64,000 nucleotides of DNA from Fennellomyces sp. T-0311 (Eukaryota > Mucoromycota > Mucoromycetes > Mucorales > Lichtheimiaceae). The DNA lies in the NCBI GenBank assembly GCA_025266875.1, contig JALLLT010000070.1, positions 1 through 64,000 on the forward strand, in the 5' to 3' direction. Position numbers and translations under genes: made by a program. Positions 1 to 11,629 of this stretch are shown here, piece by piece (position 1 is the first letter of the stretch; the number at the start of each line of letters is the position of its first letter). The notes under the pieces were generated by a model that worked only from the letters and a program-made list of their open reading frames with translations, did no database searches and was not told where the DNA came from.

Positions 1-1131
1 ATTACACGCTGGTTAATTGGCGTTGAAGTGATTTTAAATAAAAAGATGTAATGACTTACCTACTGGAAGCCGGTTGGGTGCCAGTAGATTGTCATGGCGA
101 CGATATGCAGAATCGCCATACACAACGAATCTTCTTCCGTCTGGTAAATCAAGATGCTCCTCAAAGATCTCAAGAAGGCCCAATTCTGTCAATAGGTAGC
201 CGTCGTGGCGCGCACCTGCAATAGGACCAAAGAGAGCAGAAGTGATACCATCAGGCGTTACCATAGCTTGGTATTTTAAGGCGTGCTCATACTAGATAAT
301 TTATATAATACCCAATGGGATAGCGTTAGTTATTCAAATTATAAATGTAAGGATTCCACTATCTACCTTATAGCCATTGTACAAAATCTGTTGGTTCTTT
401 GTAGGCTTGCATACACCTCTCACAGTACCATCAATAAATCCAATGCAATTATTGAATGGAGCACCTATATAATTAAAAAAACATACATATGTCACTTCAA
501 ATATTAATAACTTGGCCAACAAATAGTCAATAGCATCATACCTTTCCATCGAACGGCATCTGCAAAGTACTGCATCCTCTCAGGAGTGAACTGAGATGCA
601 GTAAACTCAACAAGACCTGCGTACTTGTTATAAATAAAGTCGATAACACCATTAAAGATTATAGAAATCGTGCACTCAGGGTAGTGGAACATTTGATCTA
701 TGTCTCCATAACAGCTTGGATAGGCTAATCTACGTAAACAAAGGCAGAATGCTTCTTCACGTGGAACTCGCATAATATGCTTTCGACCTTCATCTTCTCG
801 AAATGTAAAGATTTCAGGCATCGCCATCGCTATCATAATCTCATCGATCTAATAAATGTCAAATAAATAATGATAGCTCATTTGCTTTTAAATGTATACT
901 TGGAAAACATACTTGATCACAAGTGAAACGAAAGAAGTATCGACACTGATCATTCGTATAATTGTTCAGGTTGAACTTTTTATGGGGCTGACCAGAGCCG
1001 ATATCAATCATGCGACGAGCTTGAGCAGCTAAGTAACGATCAACAGCAGTAGTGATGGAAAACATGGAAGTGAGGAGTACAAGAAAAAGGTACAAAAAAA
1101 TACACTCAGAAAAAACGTCAAAAGCACCCAT
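1..1131 (-). CDS. HARBI1-like (PIF/Harbinger DDE) nuclease, 3' end beyond the window
   Basis: Transposase-derived or transposon-encoded DDE nuclease of the DDE_Tnp_4/HARBI1 type, expected to act in the nucleus on DNA ends. Exon 1 is about 910-1131 and ends FRFTCDQ before a GTATGT donor. Exon 2, about 546-846, holds the predicted DNA-binding part. Exon 3, about 366-458, carries the first catalytic region (GFIDGTVR, then PTKNQQILYNGYK). Exon 4, about 62-301, carries GPIAGARHDGYLLTE and the second catalytic region VVYGDSAY. The exon ends at a GTAAGT donor near 60, so the third acidic residue lies left of the window. Splices join in frame and I see no stop, so this copy may be intact. It is a different subfamily from the Harbinger at 45326-48276. 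No TIR was found for it in the 140 bp before KDZ-A. Confidence 0.8.
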
Positions 1132-1273
1132 TACAAGGCATAGTCACTTTAGTGTTTCGAGTAATTCGTGTTACAGTTATTAAGCCATTGATGACGTTTG
1201 CAACTTCATTTTTTAAAAGCAGACGAGATTCCCAAATTGGAAAACATTGATACTCAGATCTCAAAATCATTTT

Positions 1274-1575
1274 CACCTCAGGTAGACCGATTGATACTCA
1301 GTTTGGAAACTGTAAACCCCTCCGCCATTCTGTAGTACCACCTTTGCAATCCACACGGTGTCACACCATGCTTTACCGCTGGCTCACCAATATAATTTAA
1401 AAGGTACCACCCTTTACGAATTTGCTCTTTTTTTCACTTTTATTTTCCAACCTAATGAGCGACCACACAACTACCCAGACCCAATCTGAACCAGCAACTG
1501 CATCTGCCGTACCCCAGCGTATGCCTCAGATGGAATCTCGTACTAGAAAAGTATCAGCCTGCAATGCTCTTATAC
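1274..1575 (+). repeat. KDZ-A left TIR with orphan exon-1 copy
   Basis: Inverted copy of 10977-11279. It includes a duplicate of the first coding exon of the HMG-box ORF, with ATG near 1455 and a reading frame through PQRMPQMESRTRKVSA. It faces into the element but is followed by no second exon here. Confidence 0.85.
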
Positions 1576-3970
1576 ATTCCATCTGTTAAAAGTACTTGCA
1601 CCAACGATCATTCTACTGTTCTATATAAGTATATATTTAGGAGCATATGTGAATTTGGAGTTGGGAATAAGCAAAGGAGCATAATCCATAAAGGGTAAAA
1701 TATAGATGAAAGCATATAGACAACATATAAACATATGTCCATAGAAAAGCATATAAAGTATAGGTACACTAGAAATTCTCTGCATAAGTCTCGACCTCGG
1801 CTTCCTCCATCAGTGCTGAGATGATCTCAGCATTCTCAGCATTCTCCACAGCTTTGTATAGGTTACCAATATGATCTTGGCTTTCCTGCGGCTCTTCATA
1901 AATGTCATCGTGATGACTTTCATCGTCAAAGTTTATGGCCAGTGTCACTGACATCTCTGTACCTTCTGCTTCGATGACCTTCGTGCATGTATCTTGCCCT
2001 TCCAGCAGATGATCAACTGCTGGCAAGTGAGGTCTATCGAAGCCATGGACCTTAAAGTACAAGATGTCAGCATTGTGAAGAGCATTAATAAGTACTGCAC
2101 GGCGTCCAGAACAAGTCTCATCAAGGATTCTCGCCTCTAACTTTGTGCATTTTTCGCGCGCATAGTACCGAAGCTTTTCGTTCTCTCTCTGTTTTCTGAA
2201 GTTATAGAATGAAGTATGCTTAACGTTAATCACCTACGTACCTCCAGAAGTGCCAACTCTTCAGTAGCTCTCATCTTACTCATCATATTGCGAAGAACAT
2301 CAAGCTTATGGCTGTCCATTGTTGTGTGTCCGTTCCAAAATGCAGTATCTGGTTTCTTGATATCCTCCCATGATATTTCGGCGCTGTCAAGACTACGGCA
2401 AGCCTCATTATAACGCTTGAGCTCAGATTCGGCATCCTTGGCAAGCTTATTGATGGCTCTTGCGTGCCTAGTACTCATAGTCTCGCCTAACAGTTTCGAA
2501 ATATAATGTATTACACATCTACTGCTGGTTTTGCAGAACTTTAGAAAAGCCTTACCAGGTCTTGCACCACTGTGGCCATGCATTTGCTCGTACATCATCT
2601 GACGTGAGATGATCAACGACTTTATACGATCAAGTGCGTTTTGCTTGTCGAGTTTGAGCTTTTGTTCTTTTATCTCCACCCATTTCGGCGAGGATTCAGT
2701 CCAACGTCCGGTTTCTTCAATCTCCAATGAGCATTCGGATATTTCGACTTTCTTTAAAGCCTTATCATGTTTCTTGGTGATCTCTTCTAATTATTATAAT
2801 AGCAGGCATCTTTCAGCTGTATGCTACGTATCAAATGCTTTCTAACTTACCGTTGATAGTTCCTTCATTTGTTTGAGCATTGCAGCTATTTATTTCGGCA
2901 CTATACGTTGTAAATGTAGATGGCTTTGATTAGCAACAGTTATACCTATTTTGTATACTTTGACGTTTGATCAGCATTAAAAAATGGTTGCTTACTCTAG
3001 TTTATACAATTCGACTAGCTCTTTGAAGTACACAATTTCCTGAGATACTCTTCTCGGTAGCGCGCTTAAACCTGACTTATTTTTAACATCAGAGGTATAC
3101 GCTAACCAATGGGTCTTGATATCTTCTTCAGATATTTGATCAGAGGCCCACCACGGCAAGGTACGCGTTGCTTCGTCGCTTTGAAGAAATAATCTCTTCT
3201 TTTCTTGAATGAAACTATCGGCCTTGCTGTGTATCTCTTCTGCTCTCCGCTGTTTAATGCGAAGGGTTTGTTCTTGATCACCAAAACTTTTTAAATTTAG
3301 CTCAGTTAGTACGTAGAGCAGTAATGTGATAAATTAGGTTGGCTTACGCAGGTTCAATAATTTTTTCCACCGAAAGTGTTGACTTGCATGATCTAGTGTA
3401 CTTTGACGCCTTTCTGCATTCATCTGACGCGTAATCGAAACAAAGTTACCTAGGTATGACCATATATGCTCCATTCCTTCCCCATCTGTCATAGCCATAT
3501 CAGATTGATATCGAGGATGGTAATCGATTTGGCATTGCATGGAGTGTGCTAGGGCTTGCAATTCGGTCAGGCAGACCAGAGGACTGACCGAGCGGGACCG
3601 ATATTTATGGTCTTCGGTCATGGGTACTTGCCCGAGTAGAGATGCCCGAACGGGCATGGTCCTGAAACCATGACCGACCGTCGGTCCAAGCATGACCGTC
3701 GGGCGCCCGTGCATTTAGGGTGTATAATATTAATCAGAAAATCACTTCAAAGAAGCATTACATATGTCGATTTCCCCAAATTTAACATGATCATTTGTTG
3801 TATGTGCTTTGCACTGATATATTAAGGTACAGTAGCAACTGGAAGTTACTTAGTTTTATTTAAAGAATGTGGTGCTAACTAAGTTCAGAGACCCTAATTT
3901 TTATGATAGACTGTGCTACATTTTCGTCAAAAACGATGCAGTAATGCTGAACAGATTGAGTAAAGAAAAT

Positions 3971-4261
3971 AAGAGAAACGAATGTTGCCACAGAAATAAA
4001 CAACTAAAGGCGCTCCAGACTGCTTGCTTTGCCAGGTAGTTTGGAGCGCCTTTTTTTATGGTCGTGTATACTACATCGTTAACTGGAATGGTGCAGAAGT
4101 AGAGATCAGTTGCGTAGTGAGAAGTGGACCAAGAGAAACGAATGTTGCCAACTAAAGGCGCTCCAGACTGCTTGCTTTGTCAGGTGGTTTGGAGCGCCTT
4201 TTTTTATGATCGCGTATACTACACCGTTAACTGGAATGGTGCAGAAGTAGAGATCAGTTGC
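3971..4261 (+). repeat. Direct repeat pair with GGCGCTCCA hairpins, 5' region of the hAT
   Basis: Copies at 3971-4113 and 4131-4261 are nearly identical. Each contains a 12-bp inverted repeat (AAAGGCGCTCCA and TGGAGCGCCTTT) around a loop of about 24 nt, followed by a T run. No coding potential is seen. The copies could be remnants of a small inserted element or regulatory hairpins. Confidence 0.75.
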
Positions 4262-4791
4262 CATATTCAGAACGGAATGTGAAATAAGTGAAACCAACAT
4301 CTGGATTATATGGTCCATATTGCATCATACATGCTCAGGATAGAGACTTTGACAGCTGCTGATATCATGATTGGTGTCACTGAGGTATACGATCCGTAAT
4401 GACGAGCGATAGTGTGTAGTCGATACTATATATGGAAAAGCGAGAATTTTTTTTCGTGCTACTGAGTAAAGAAGTGTACACCCTAATGAGCGGAGAAACG
4501 TTCTTTAAGCGTGATGATGCGTCTACTGGTTATCATTTTATGCTGCAACATGAAATAAGGTTGCATGTAGATGGTGGAGCGACATGGTATGATTGTAACA
4601 ACTGAGTGATAAAGACATAACATCAGGATACCTTGTTAAATTAAGGATGAGAGGAATATTAACTTCTTGCAACGCTGATTGTCGGCGACATAAATAGTGA
4701 CACTAGTTCGCGTACTAGTGATTGTTCCAAATTGCAGTATAAAAGGAATAAGATTTAGTACTACCGCTCAAATTATAATTGCATAATCAAT

Positions 4792-7257
4792 ATGTCTGCC
4801 AACGAAAATCAAGTTACTTTGCCCACTGTTACCCACAGTATACTCGAGCGTACTACATCTTCGGAATCAGTTGATAGTCATGCCGGAGCCACCACCAGAA
4901 GTCGACGTGCGATCATCTGGCAATGGTTTGTGCTGATGGACGAGGATTCCAAAGACGAGTCATACAGCGCACAGAGCCTGGTGAGAAGAGCGCGTTGCCT
5001 TTTGTGTCGAACGTAAGTATATTGCCGATCCGACGCCATATTATTTTTTCTAAATTTGGAAATAGGATACCGTTTAAGACCAACATCCATGATGGAAGCA
5101 CTCGTAACATGCGCTCGCACATGATGAGACGACATGCAGCTCAGTGAAATCAAGCTACTGGATCTGGTAACAACACCATCGCGAACTATTTCATGACGTA
5201 CGCTTGAATTATATGAAAGTATAAAAAAATAAAACTAAAAACTTTATTTTTTTAGTGTGCAATTCGATCAAGGCACGTGCTGTAACAGGCTCATGGAATG
5301 GATCGTTGCCAGCGATCAGCCATTTAGTGAAGTTGACTCTCCTCACTTCCGACGGTTTGCAACTTGCATGAATCCATCTGCAAATATCCCAACTGCAAAT
5401 ACCTTGCGATCTGATATCCTTGCCAGCTTTGTGAGAAACCGTGAGCTGTTGAAGGGAAAACTGACAGTAAGAATTAACAACGAAGGGTGAGTGATGTGTA
5501 TTAAATATATCATTAGGCTCTCGACTGCAAAATCTCTGTTACTGTTGACATGTGGACATCGGCCCATAGAATGCATCCATTTATGGGTATAACAGGTCAT
5601 TTCGTCGATAGAGACTGGAAACTGCAGGAAGTACTCCTCGATTTTGTGCCGATACCTGGGCGGCACACTGGTGTTGTGTTGGCGGAAGCGTTCATGCAGT
5701 CAATGGCCGAGCTCGATATCATGGAGAAGGTATGAGAAAATGCATATTCGATTGCGTTGATCAGTGTACCGAGTATTGCTTGTAGATCCTCGCCGTGACA
5801 TGCGACAATACATCCAATAATACCACGATGATGACCGAGATTGAACGTATATGGCATCAGATGGACTTGGTGTTTGATGCACAGGAGCAAAGGCATCGAT
5901 GCATTGCATATGTCATCAACATCGCTGTCCATGATGCAATGAAGGAACTCGATGTTGTACCGTCTGGTGATAGTGACAATCCCGATGAATCTGATGATGC
6001 AATTTTGGGCGAGGCAAATTCAGGAGCAAATCGAAATGCAATTGCGTTGTCTATCTCAAAGGTAATTTTAGGCATGGATGCGATTGGTCAAATACTGAAG
6101 AAACAGCATCATAGATATGAACCGTAATTCGCCTTATCTGTTGTTCGCCTATCCGTCGCGAGAACCCAAAAACGATCATGCATTCGCTTCAGTACCCGCC
6201 GCGTGAACTGATCGTCGATTCAAAAACGCGGTGGAATTCCACAGTTGATATGCTTGCGACAGCTCTAGAAATGCGCACACCACTCACTATGGTGATTGCT
6301 GCAGATTCAACCTTAAGTTCATACGAGCTCAACCTAAGTGAGTGGAATACTTTGAGCGATACACACAGATTTTTTTTGGTAAGTTGTCTAGCAGTTGATG
6401 GGCTTCATGTGTGAGTTACTAACGGATACAATAGGCGTTTCGGTCCTCGTCTACCTTTTTGTCGGGATCGAAGTATGTCACGATTAGCGCTGTCATTCCG
6501 GCATACAACATGCTGATGGACGAGCTTGATCATTACTAGTCTACTTCGCCAGACTTGAGCGCAGCAGTACGTCGTTGCTATGATAAGCTCAAAGTGTATC
6601 ATGCTGCAACTGACGAGTCGCCTATATGTTCTGTGGCCACTGGTAAGTACTTTCATTGTTACATACTTTTCTTCAGACCTTTAATACATATCTGCTGAAC
6701 TTGTTTAGTGCTTGATCCACGGTTAAAGTTGGATTACCACCAAACGCACCAATGGGGGGACGAATGGACCCACGCGGTTGAAGAAACTGTTCGAACGGTG
6801 TTTGTTGCATATGCTGGCAATGCACAACATCCACCTGAGGCGCATGCAGATGATGGGAAAGCGGAAATAGCTGGTGCTGCCCCACAAGTGGATGACTTCA
6901 TTGCACAAATTTTCGGGGAAAGACCAAGGGATGAACAGCAGCAGGTCCCCGAACTGGATGTTTATATCAGAGAAGGTCGGGAATACATTACAGACACACT
7001 TTTGTGGTGGCGTGACCGCCAAGTTGTATTCCCGACCCTTTCCCGTATGGCCAGAGATTATTTGGCGATCCCTGGTTAGTTTACTTCTTCTTCAATATGA
7101 TATGGTTAATGAACAGCAGTGGTGAATAGGATCCAGTGCACCTGTAGAGCGTGCATTTTCTTTGGTAAGAAATTTGATTCCTTGGAATCGTGCGTCTTTA
7201 TGCCCTGAGATGATTAGAGCATGCGCTCTAGAAAAGGATCGTATCCGCCGTGCATGA
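4792..7257 (+). pseudogene. hAT transposase (BED finger plus hATC dimerisation domain), one nonsense codon
   Basis: Transposase with short introns. Exon 1 from 4792 begins a BED zinc finger (IIWQWF, then CLLC), and the finger is completed in the next exon by HMMRRH at about 5115-5140. The first catalytic region is VTVDMWTS near 5550, and VTCDNTSNNTTMM near 5800 is the region around the second acidic residue. RELIVDSKTRWNSTVDML follows near 6200. The C-terminus has YLAIPG then SSAPVERAFS (7130-7165), the hATC dimerisation signature, and stops at 7257. An in-frame TAG at 6537-6539 follows MLMDELDHY, in a part of the protein that is normally continuous, and would end the protein early. One proposed intron near 5488-5517 is only 30 nt. 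Otherwise the frame is well preserved, so the insertion is probably fairly recent. Confidence 0.88.
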
Positions 7258-9566
7258 TAGACCCCTCTCCGCCACACTCCTTCCCCAATCCACTTAATTA
7301 AAATTAACAGAGCCCAAGCAACATGCATAATTTTAATTGCCACAACACTATCTATTATTTTTGCCAGCTGCCAAAATAAATTGTATTTTGTCTCTAAAAG
7401 AAAAACCTGAAGTTTTGTAGTGAACATTTATGCTTTGCATCTTAATCATGTTCAGTAATGAACGAAGCTTGATCTGGATTAGTCATCACGCCTTCATAGC
7501 TCCATCTCAGGCACAATGTCGGTCAGTCCATGCTTTTTCAGGCGCCCAGATTTTCAGGCACAGTCTAGCAGCCTTGCCCGTTTAAAGATGACCGACGGTC
7601 TTCGGTCCTTGGGTATGAACCGACCGATATGCCCGAAGACCGTCGGTCCACGCCCGTTGCAAGCCTTAGAGTGTGCATATGCGTGAAAGACCGAAACAGC
7701 TACTTTGCTCTCAGAGAGCTCTGGAAAAGCAGCCTAAAGATGCATTTTGTAATGTGGTAGCATTATTATCCAGAGTATACCATATCTTCATTATATCAAA
7801 TGCATAATATTACGCCATCAGGTTACATACTTGATGATGTACGTATATATTTAAATATATAAACGGAAGCACAGTACATTACCTTCAGGGTGGGTTCAAA
7901 GTGACAACCAATATCATACATGACATTTAGGTTGTTATTGCCATATTGGCTTTTGACTACTTCAACAAGCGCAAGCGGATACTTGAACCTATAATTAGAG
8001 ACAGTTAGGTATCAATAATATTACGTATAAGTAGTATATATGCTACCGCATATCAGGGCTAAAGAAATACTATAAATAACCCACCTTTCACCGGATTCAA
8101 ACATGTTTGTAAAAGCTAACGGGATTGAATGTCGAGCACATGAGGACCGTGCAACACCAGTTTCGTGAAAGCTTGGCATAACTCTGCTGTTAATTGCTGG
8201 ATCTGCAGCCTTGAGCCTGCTTTGACAGATTTTTTTTTGAACTGTCAGCTCTAATAGCTTCATATTTTGAGTGAAGTGAATCAGCATCAAAGTATTCGCG
8301 TGTGCTTGGCTTTTTGGTATCCTGCTCGCTACGCTTTTGTCGACGCAATTGGGCATTCGCATCCAATGCAATCCACATTCCACTCTATGTGTATTAAAGC
8401 GAGCATTTTGAGTAATTTAAGATAAGGAAGCGATATATTATCTACACAGCGATAAGTAAAAACTAAGGCACTATAGTAACGTACCTCTGGACAGCAAGGA
8501 CATCCTTTGTCCTGGACATCAAGTATCTTTTTTACTTCATCAAGCATGTCCTGATACGCGAAGTAGGCATTTGAGAACGCCTTTCGAAGACGCTCATCTT
8601 TCTAATTATTAGAATTTCCGGTTTAGCATAATTAGCATCTATATAATAAGTGGTACATCATTGTATTGTTATTACTTTGAAGCGATGAATCTGGGCACAA
8701 GTATTTGTAAACGCTTGTACAGATAGCTGGCCTTCGACATTTAAGTGGTAGTAGAAGTCAAGCAGAGGAATGTGAAACGCCATTTTAGGGGAAGATGGCG
8801 AAGCAGGGAAGAGATGATGTCGAATAAGTGTTTCTGCTTTTGATCTACAATTGCAAAACGGTATCTTAGATGTACCAATTCCTAAATTCGAATTATTTAG
8901 AATCAATTGTATATAGTTTTATATATCGCTATTTGGAGCAATGTTACTGCTATAAAACACACATTCCACTTCTTCAATTTTAACAGTGTTGCATCCACAA
9001 CGCGCTGCCTTGTATGCAGGCTCGTTCTCCACAAATGATGGTCCACCAGTTGCTCGACAATAAAAGTACGCGTCGGTCAAGCAACCTAACATCCCAGACC
9101 AGTTACTTTCAAGGATGGCCTGCTTCTGCTGATGCGTTCTTCTGAAATTTCGACGATCGTCTGAAAGGAAGGTGTTACATCTATCGCTATAGCTTTGGTT
9201 TTGGCGATAGTAATCATCATCGTTTCCATGATTCACATCAATATTGTCATCCAGTCATTCCCAACGTTGCTGTAAGTCAAATGCTAAATCATTTCATTAA
9301 TAAAACTGCTCGTATCTTCCATTACCGTATATACCATCATCATGACTAGTAGACGTGATATTATGTGTGTCTGCTCTTACGCGCTTGGTAGGCGGCATTG
9401 AGGCTCCCGAAGAATCATCTTCCTCATTACGTTCATCCCCTGGTCTTCGCATGGCGTATTTGGTGAGGTGTTTACCATCCTTCGATTTGGCTGACCAAAC
9501 CACTTCGCCACCTTGGCCGGGAATTCTCAAATATTTTGGAGATGCAGATTTTGTCTTTTTACCCAT

Positions 9567-9907
9567 TGGAAACGAACAAGAAAAAAGGAACCCTTAGATA
9601 ATGCATCAAGCATCAGGATATATATTATTTATCATAATTATGAAACGTGCTAAAAGAACAAAAGCGTTAATATATCTCGTGCATTCAAAGTGTCAATATA
9701 TCCACCGCAACAAGAAGCATGTTTATTACCTTTTTATAAATGAGCCACTTCGACAATAAAGCAGAAACACATATCGCTAAGTAATCATCCATCATGCAGA
9801 TAGCTCTCAGTAAAAGATCTACGGCACCTAGTGTATATTATATAATGTAAGCATACTTATAACAACATATGATATTCGTTATATTTTTCGTTAACGAGCT
9901 ACTGCTA
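9567..9907. other. Spacer between HMG-box ORF and transposase of KDZ-A
   Basis: An AT-rich stretch of 340 bp upstream of the KDZ transposase start. It is presumably its promoter. I see no further ORF or repeat. Confidence 0.5.
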
Positions 9908-11100
9908 CTACGGATCATCTACATTTATTTGATCTGAGCTATTTCCTGCAGCGCCATTGCAGTCAAAGCTTTCAAACCGCAGAGTTTTTTCATCGAATTT
10001 CTTCGACAGAACTTTCCAAGTATTACAGTCTGCTGAAAGGTTTGGTGCGGTTGCAGTTTTAGAATCATGGCCGATTAAATCAATGCAGTATTTTTTGTTG
10101 CGATATCGGTACTCTCCGTCAATCATGATACGCTTAAAACCGGACCAGTTGATGTTTGTTACTTTTCCTTTAGTTTTCGTACCTATAAATGTATATTTAG
10201 GGAATTCTAATTCATATACATTGTTATGTATTTCATTTATACTTACTATAATCAGCGAATAGCTTTTTCTGTACCTCGCCTCTATCTTTTGTTTGGCTTC
10301 TCGAGTATTGAAAAGGTTTTTTCACTAAAAGATATTAACAATAGCGAAAATAGAACTATCACACTCATACCTGGTGGTACTTCATATACCTCTTGAGTAT
10401 GCTTATATCAGTACGTACGTAACAGTTGCATTGCTTACCATATCCTCTAACTTACTGCCACATATGTAACCAAAATATTCGTGAACCTTAAGCTCACTGA
10501 CAACTTCATACAAGCGTTCTATAATGTAATATTTCAATACATCATATATACTTTCGTTCAAATATTTACTGCTAGTACATAACGGAAGAGTCATTCCATA
10601 TTCATTTCCACGAGGCGACATCATGAGAACAGTGACATCCCAATCCAATTGAGCAGCCATTTTCGAAATGATCGTTCCAATATTACGTCTAAGAGTGGTT
10701 CCAACTTCGGCATGCTCGAGATGGTCATCAACAATCGAGTTCTTCGCATTATCGATCTCTACTGCCTTCTCTTTGAGAAGCTCGACATCAGCAGTACTCA
10801 TAGCACGGTATCCATCGGCGATTTCTGCCATCGTAGGACCGATCTCTGGATCCTCTATGATCAATTTTCCACGCTACTCTATGCAGTATATTATAACTAT
10901 AAACATTATGCAGAAATGTAACAGTACAGTAATTTATTCATACTTTCTTTCTTGTTTTCCTCCCCTTGATAAACTAGATACACCAAAGCGTTCCAAGCTG
11001 ATACTTTTCTAGTACGAGATTCCATCTGAGGCATACGCTGGGGTATGGCAGATGCAGTTGCTGGTTCAGATTGGGTCTGGGTAGTCATGTGGTCGCTCAT
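9908..11100 (-). CDS. HMG-box-like accessory protein (ORF1) of KDZ-A
   Basis: First gene of the element. The ATG at 11100 lies inside the TIR. Exon 1 gives PQRMPQMESRTRKVSAWN, and exon 2 from about 10870 continues IGPTMAEIADGYRAM. Together they have the spacing of an HMG box (RKVSAxN ... helix ... LLKEKAVEID). A middle motif TVLMMSPRGNE lies near 10600. The last exon (about 10180-9908) carries RYRNKKYCIDLIGHD and an acidic tail. The same three blocks occur in ORF1 of KDZ-B and KDZ-C. The role is inferred: a DNA-bending partner of the transposase or a regulator. No stop is visible within the proposed exons, though I did not confirm every splice. Confidence 0.7.
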
Positions 11101-11279
11101 TAGGTTGGAAAATAAAAGTGAAAAAAAGAGCAAATTCGTAAAGGGTGGTACCTTTTAAATTATATTGGTGAGTCAGCGGTAAAGCATGGTGTGACACCGC
11201 GTGGATTGCAAAGGTAGTACTACAGAATGGCGGAGGGGTTTACAGTTTCCAAACTGAGTATCAATCGGTCCGCCTGAGG
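10977..11279 (-). repeat. KDZ-A right TIR (main part)
   Basis: Inverted match to 1274-1575 with few differences. The last bases of the element (GCCTGAGGTG) are duplicated and displaced to 41882-41891 by the KDZ-C insertion. Contains the start codon and first exon of ORF1. Confidence 0.87.
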
Positions 11280-11322
11280 CACCCCAGGCAACTGAGTTTT
11301 TCCCGATTTGTCACTATTTTGC
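11280..11322 (+). repeat. KDZ-C left TIR, outer fragment
   Basis: These 43 bp match the outermost bases of the inverted repeat at 41839-41881. They are separated from the rest of the left TIR (from 26008) by KDZ-B. Confidence 0.85.
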
Positions 11323-11629
11323 CACCTCAGGCTACTGAATTTTGGCTGCATTTCACCTCCGAGCACAGCAATTAAAGCTCCATTGTAGGATAAAACTTAC
11401 GCCTTATAAAGCCTAAGGCCGTTTCAGCCTTATTTTTCCCACTCCCTTATCTGCGTGCTTGAGAACACCGCATACCCCTCTCTCTTTTTTCATGCTTTTC
11501 TCTTTATTTTTACCTCCAGCCAACAGCATTAATCTCGACATTGTTGAAATGGAACACGACGACATTGATTACAAACAATCCCCTGACTTTGAGCTACCTC
11601 AACCGTACCCAAAAGCGACCCGAAAGGTT
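11323..11629 (+). repeat. KDZ-B left TIR
   Basis: About 305 bp, inverted copy at 25695-25999. Includes the ORF1 start at 11549 and most of its first exon (DFELPQPYPKA then RKVS). Confidence 0.88.

Larger units (their letters stand above)
3550..7668 (+). mobile_element. hAT transposon inserted in the KDZ-A transposase
   Basis: The element begins TAGGGCTTGCAA and ends TTGCAAGCCTTA, the usual hAT terminal form. It is flanked by an exact 8-bp duplication GAGTGTGC at 3542-3549 and 7669-7676. Length is 4119 bp. Both ends (about 3560-3715 and 7590-7655) are crowded with GACCG/CGGTC motifs in both orientations, as expected for subterminal transposase-binding sites. The 5' non-coding part (3716-4791) holds a direct repeat with a strong hairpin. 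The insertion lies in the conserved HAYAHS motif codons of the KDZ gene. Confidence 0.93.
1769..9566 (-). pseudogene. KDZ transposase of KDZ-A, split by a hAT element and frameshifted
   Basis: Kyakuja-Dileera-Zisupton transposase in many short exons. Reading from 9566: a basic N-terminus (MGKKTKSASPK); the CxC-type cysteine cluster (CRATGGP ... RCGCNTVK) at about 9236-8940; LIRHHLFPASPSSP at about 8840; the CPCCPE motif near 8500; LRRQKRSEQDTKKP near 8330; ETGVARSSCARHSIPLAFTN near 8130; and MYDIGCHF near 7900. Then comes HAYAHS, at which the hAT element is inserted. The frame resumes at 3548 with CQIDYHPRY and DGEGMEHIWSYLGNFVS, and ends in a coiled-coil, acidic C-terminus at 1769. A run of nine A (T9 at 8230-8238 on the plus strand) marks a frameshift: the motifs on each side are in different frames. 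The family is known for large TIR elements with 8-bp TSDs. Not functional as read. Confidence 0.88.

Noticed and set aside
4001..4058. Bacterial rho-independent terminator
   Set aside because: The hairpin plus T run looks like one, but the setting is fungal and the unit is a duplicated repeat inside a hAT element.
11459..11548. Signal-peptide protein starting at 11459 (PLSFFMLFSLFLPP)
   Set aside because: The upstream start is not ATG, and the hydrophobic run lies before the ATG that best matches the start position in the two sister genes.
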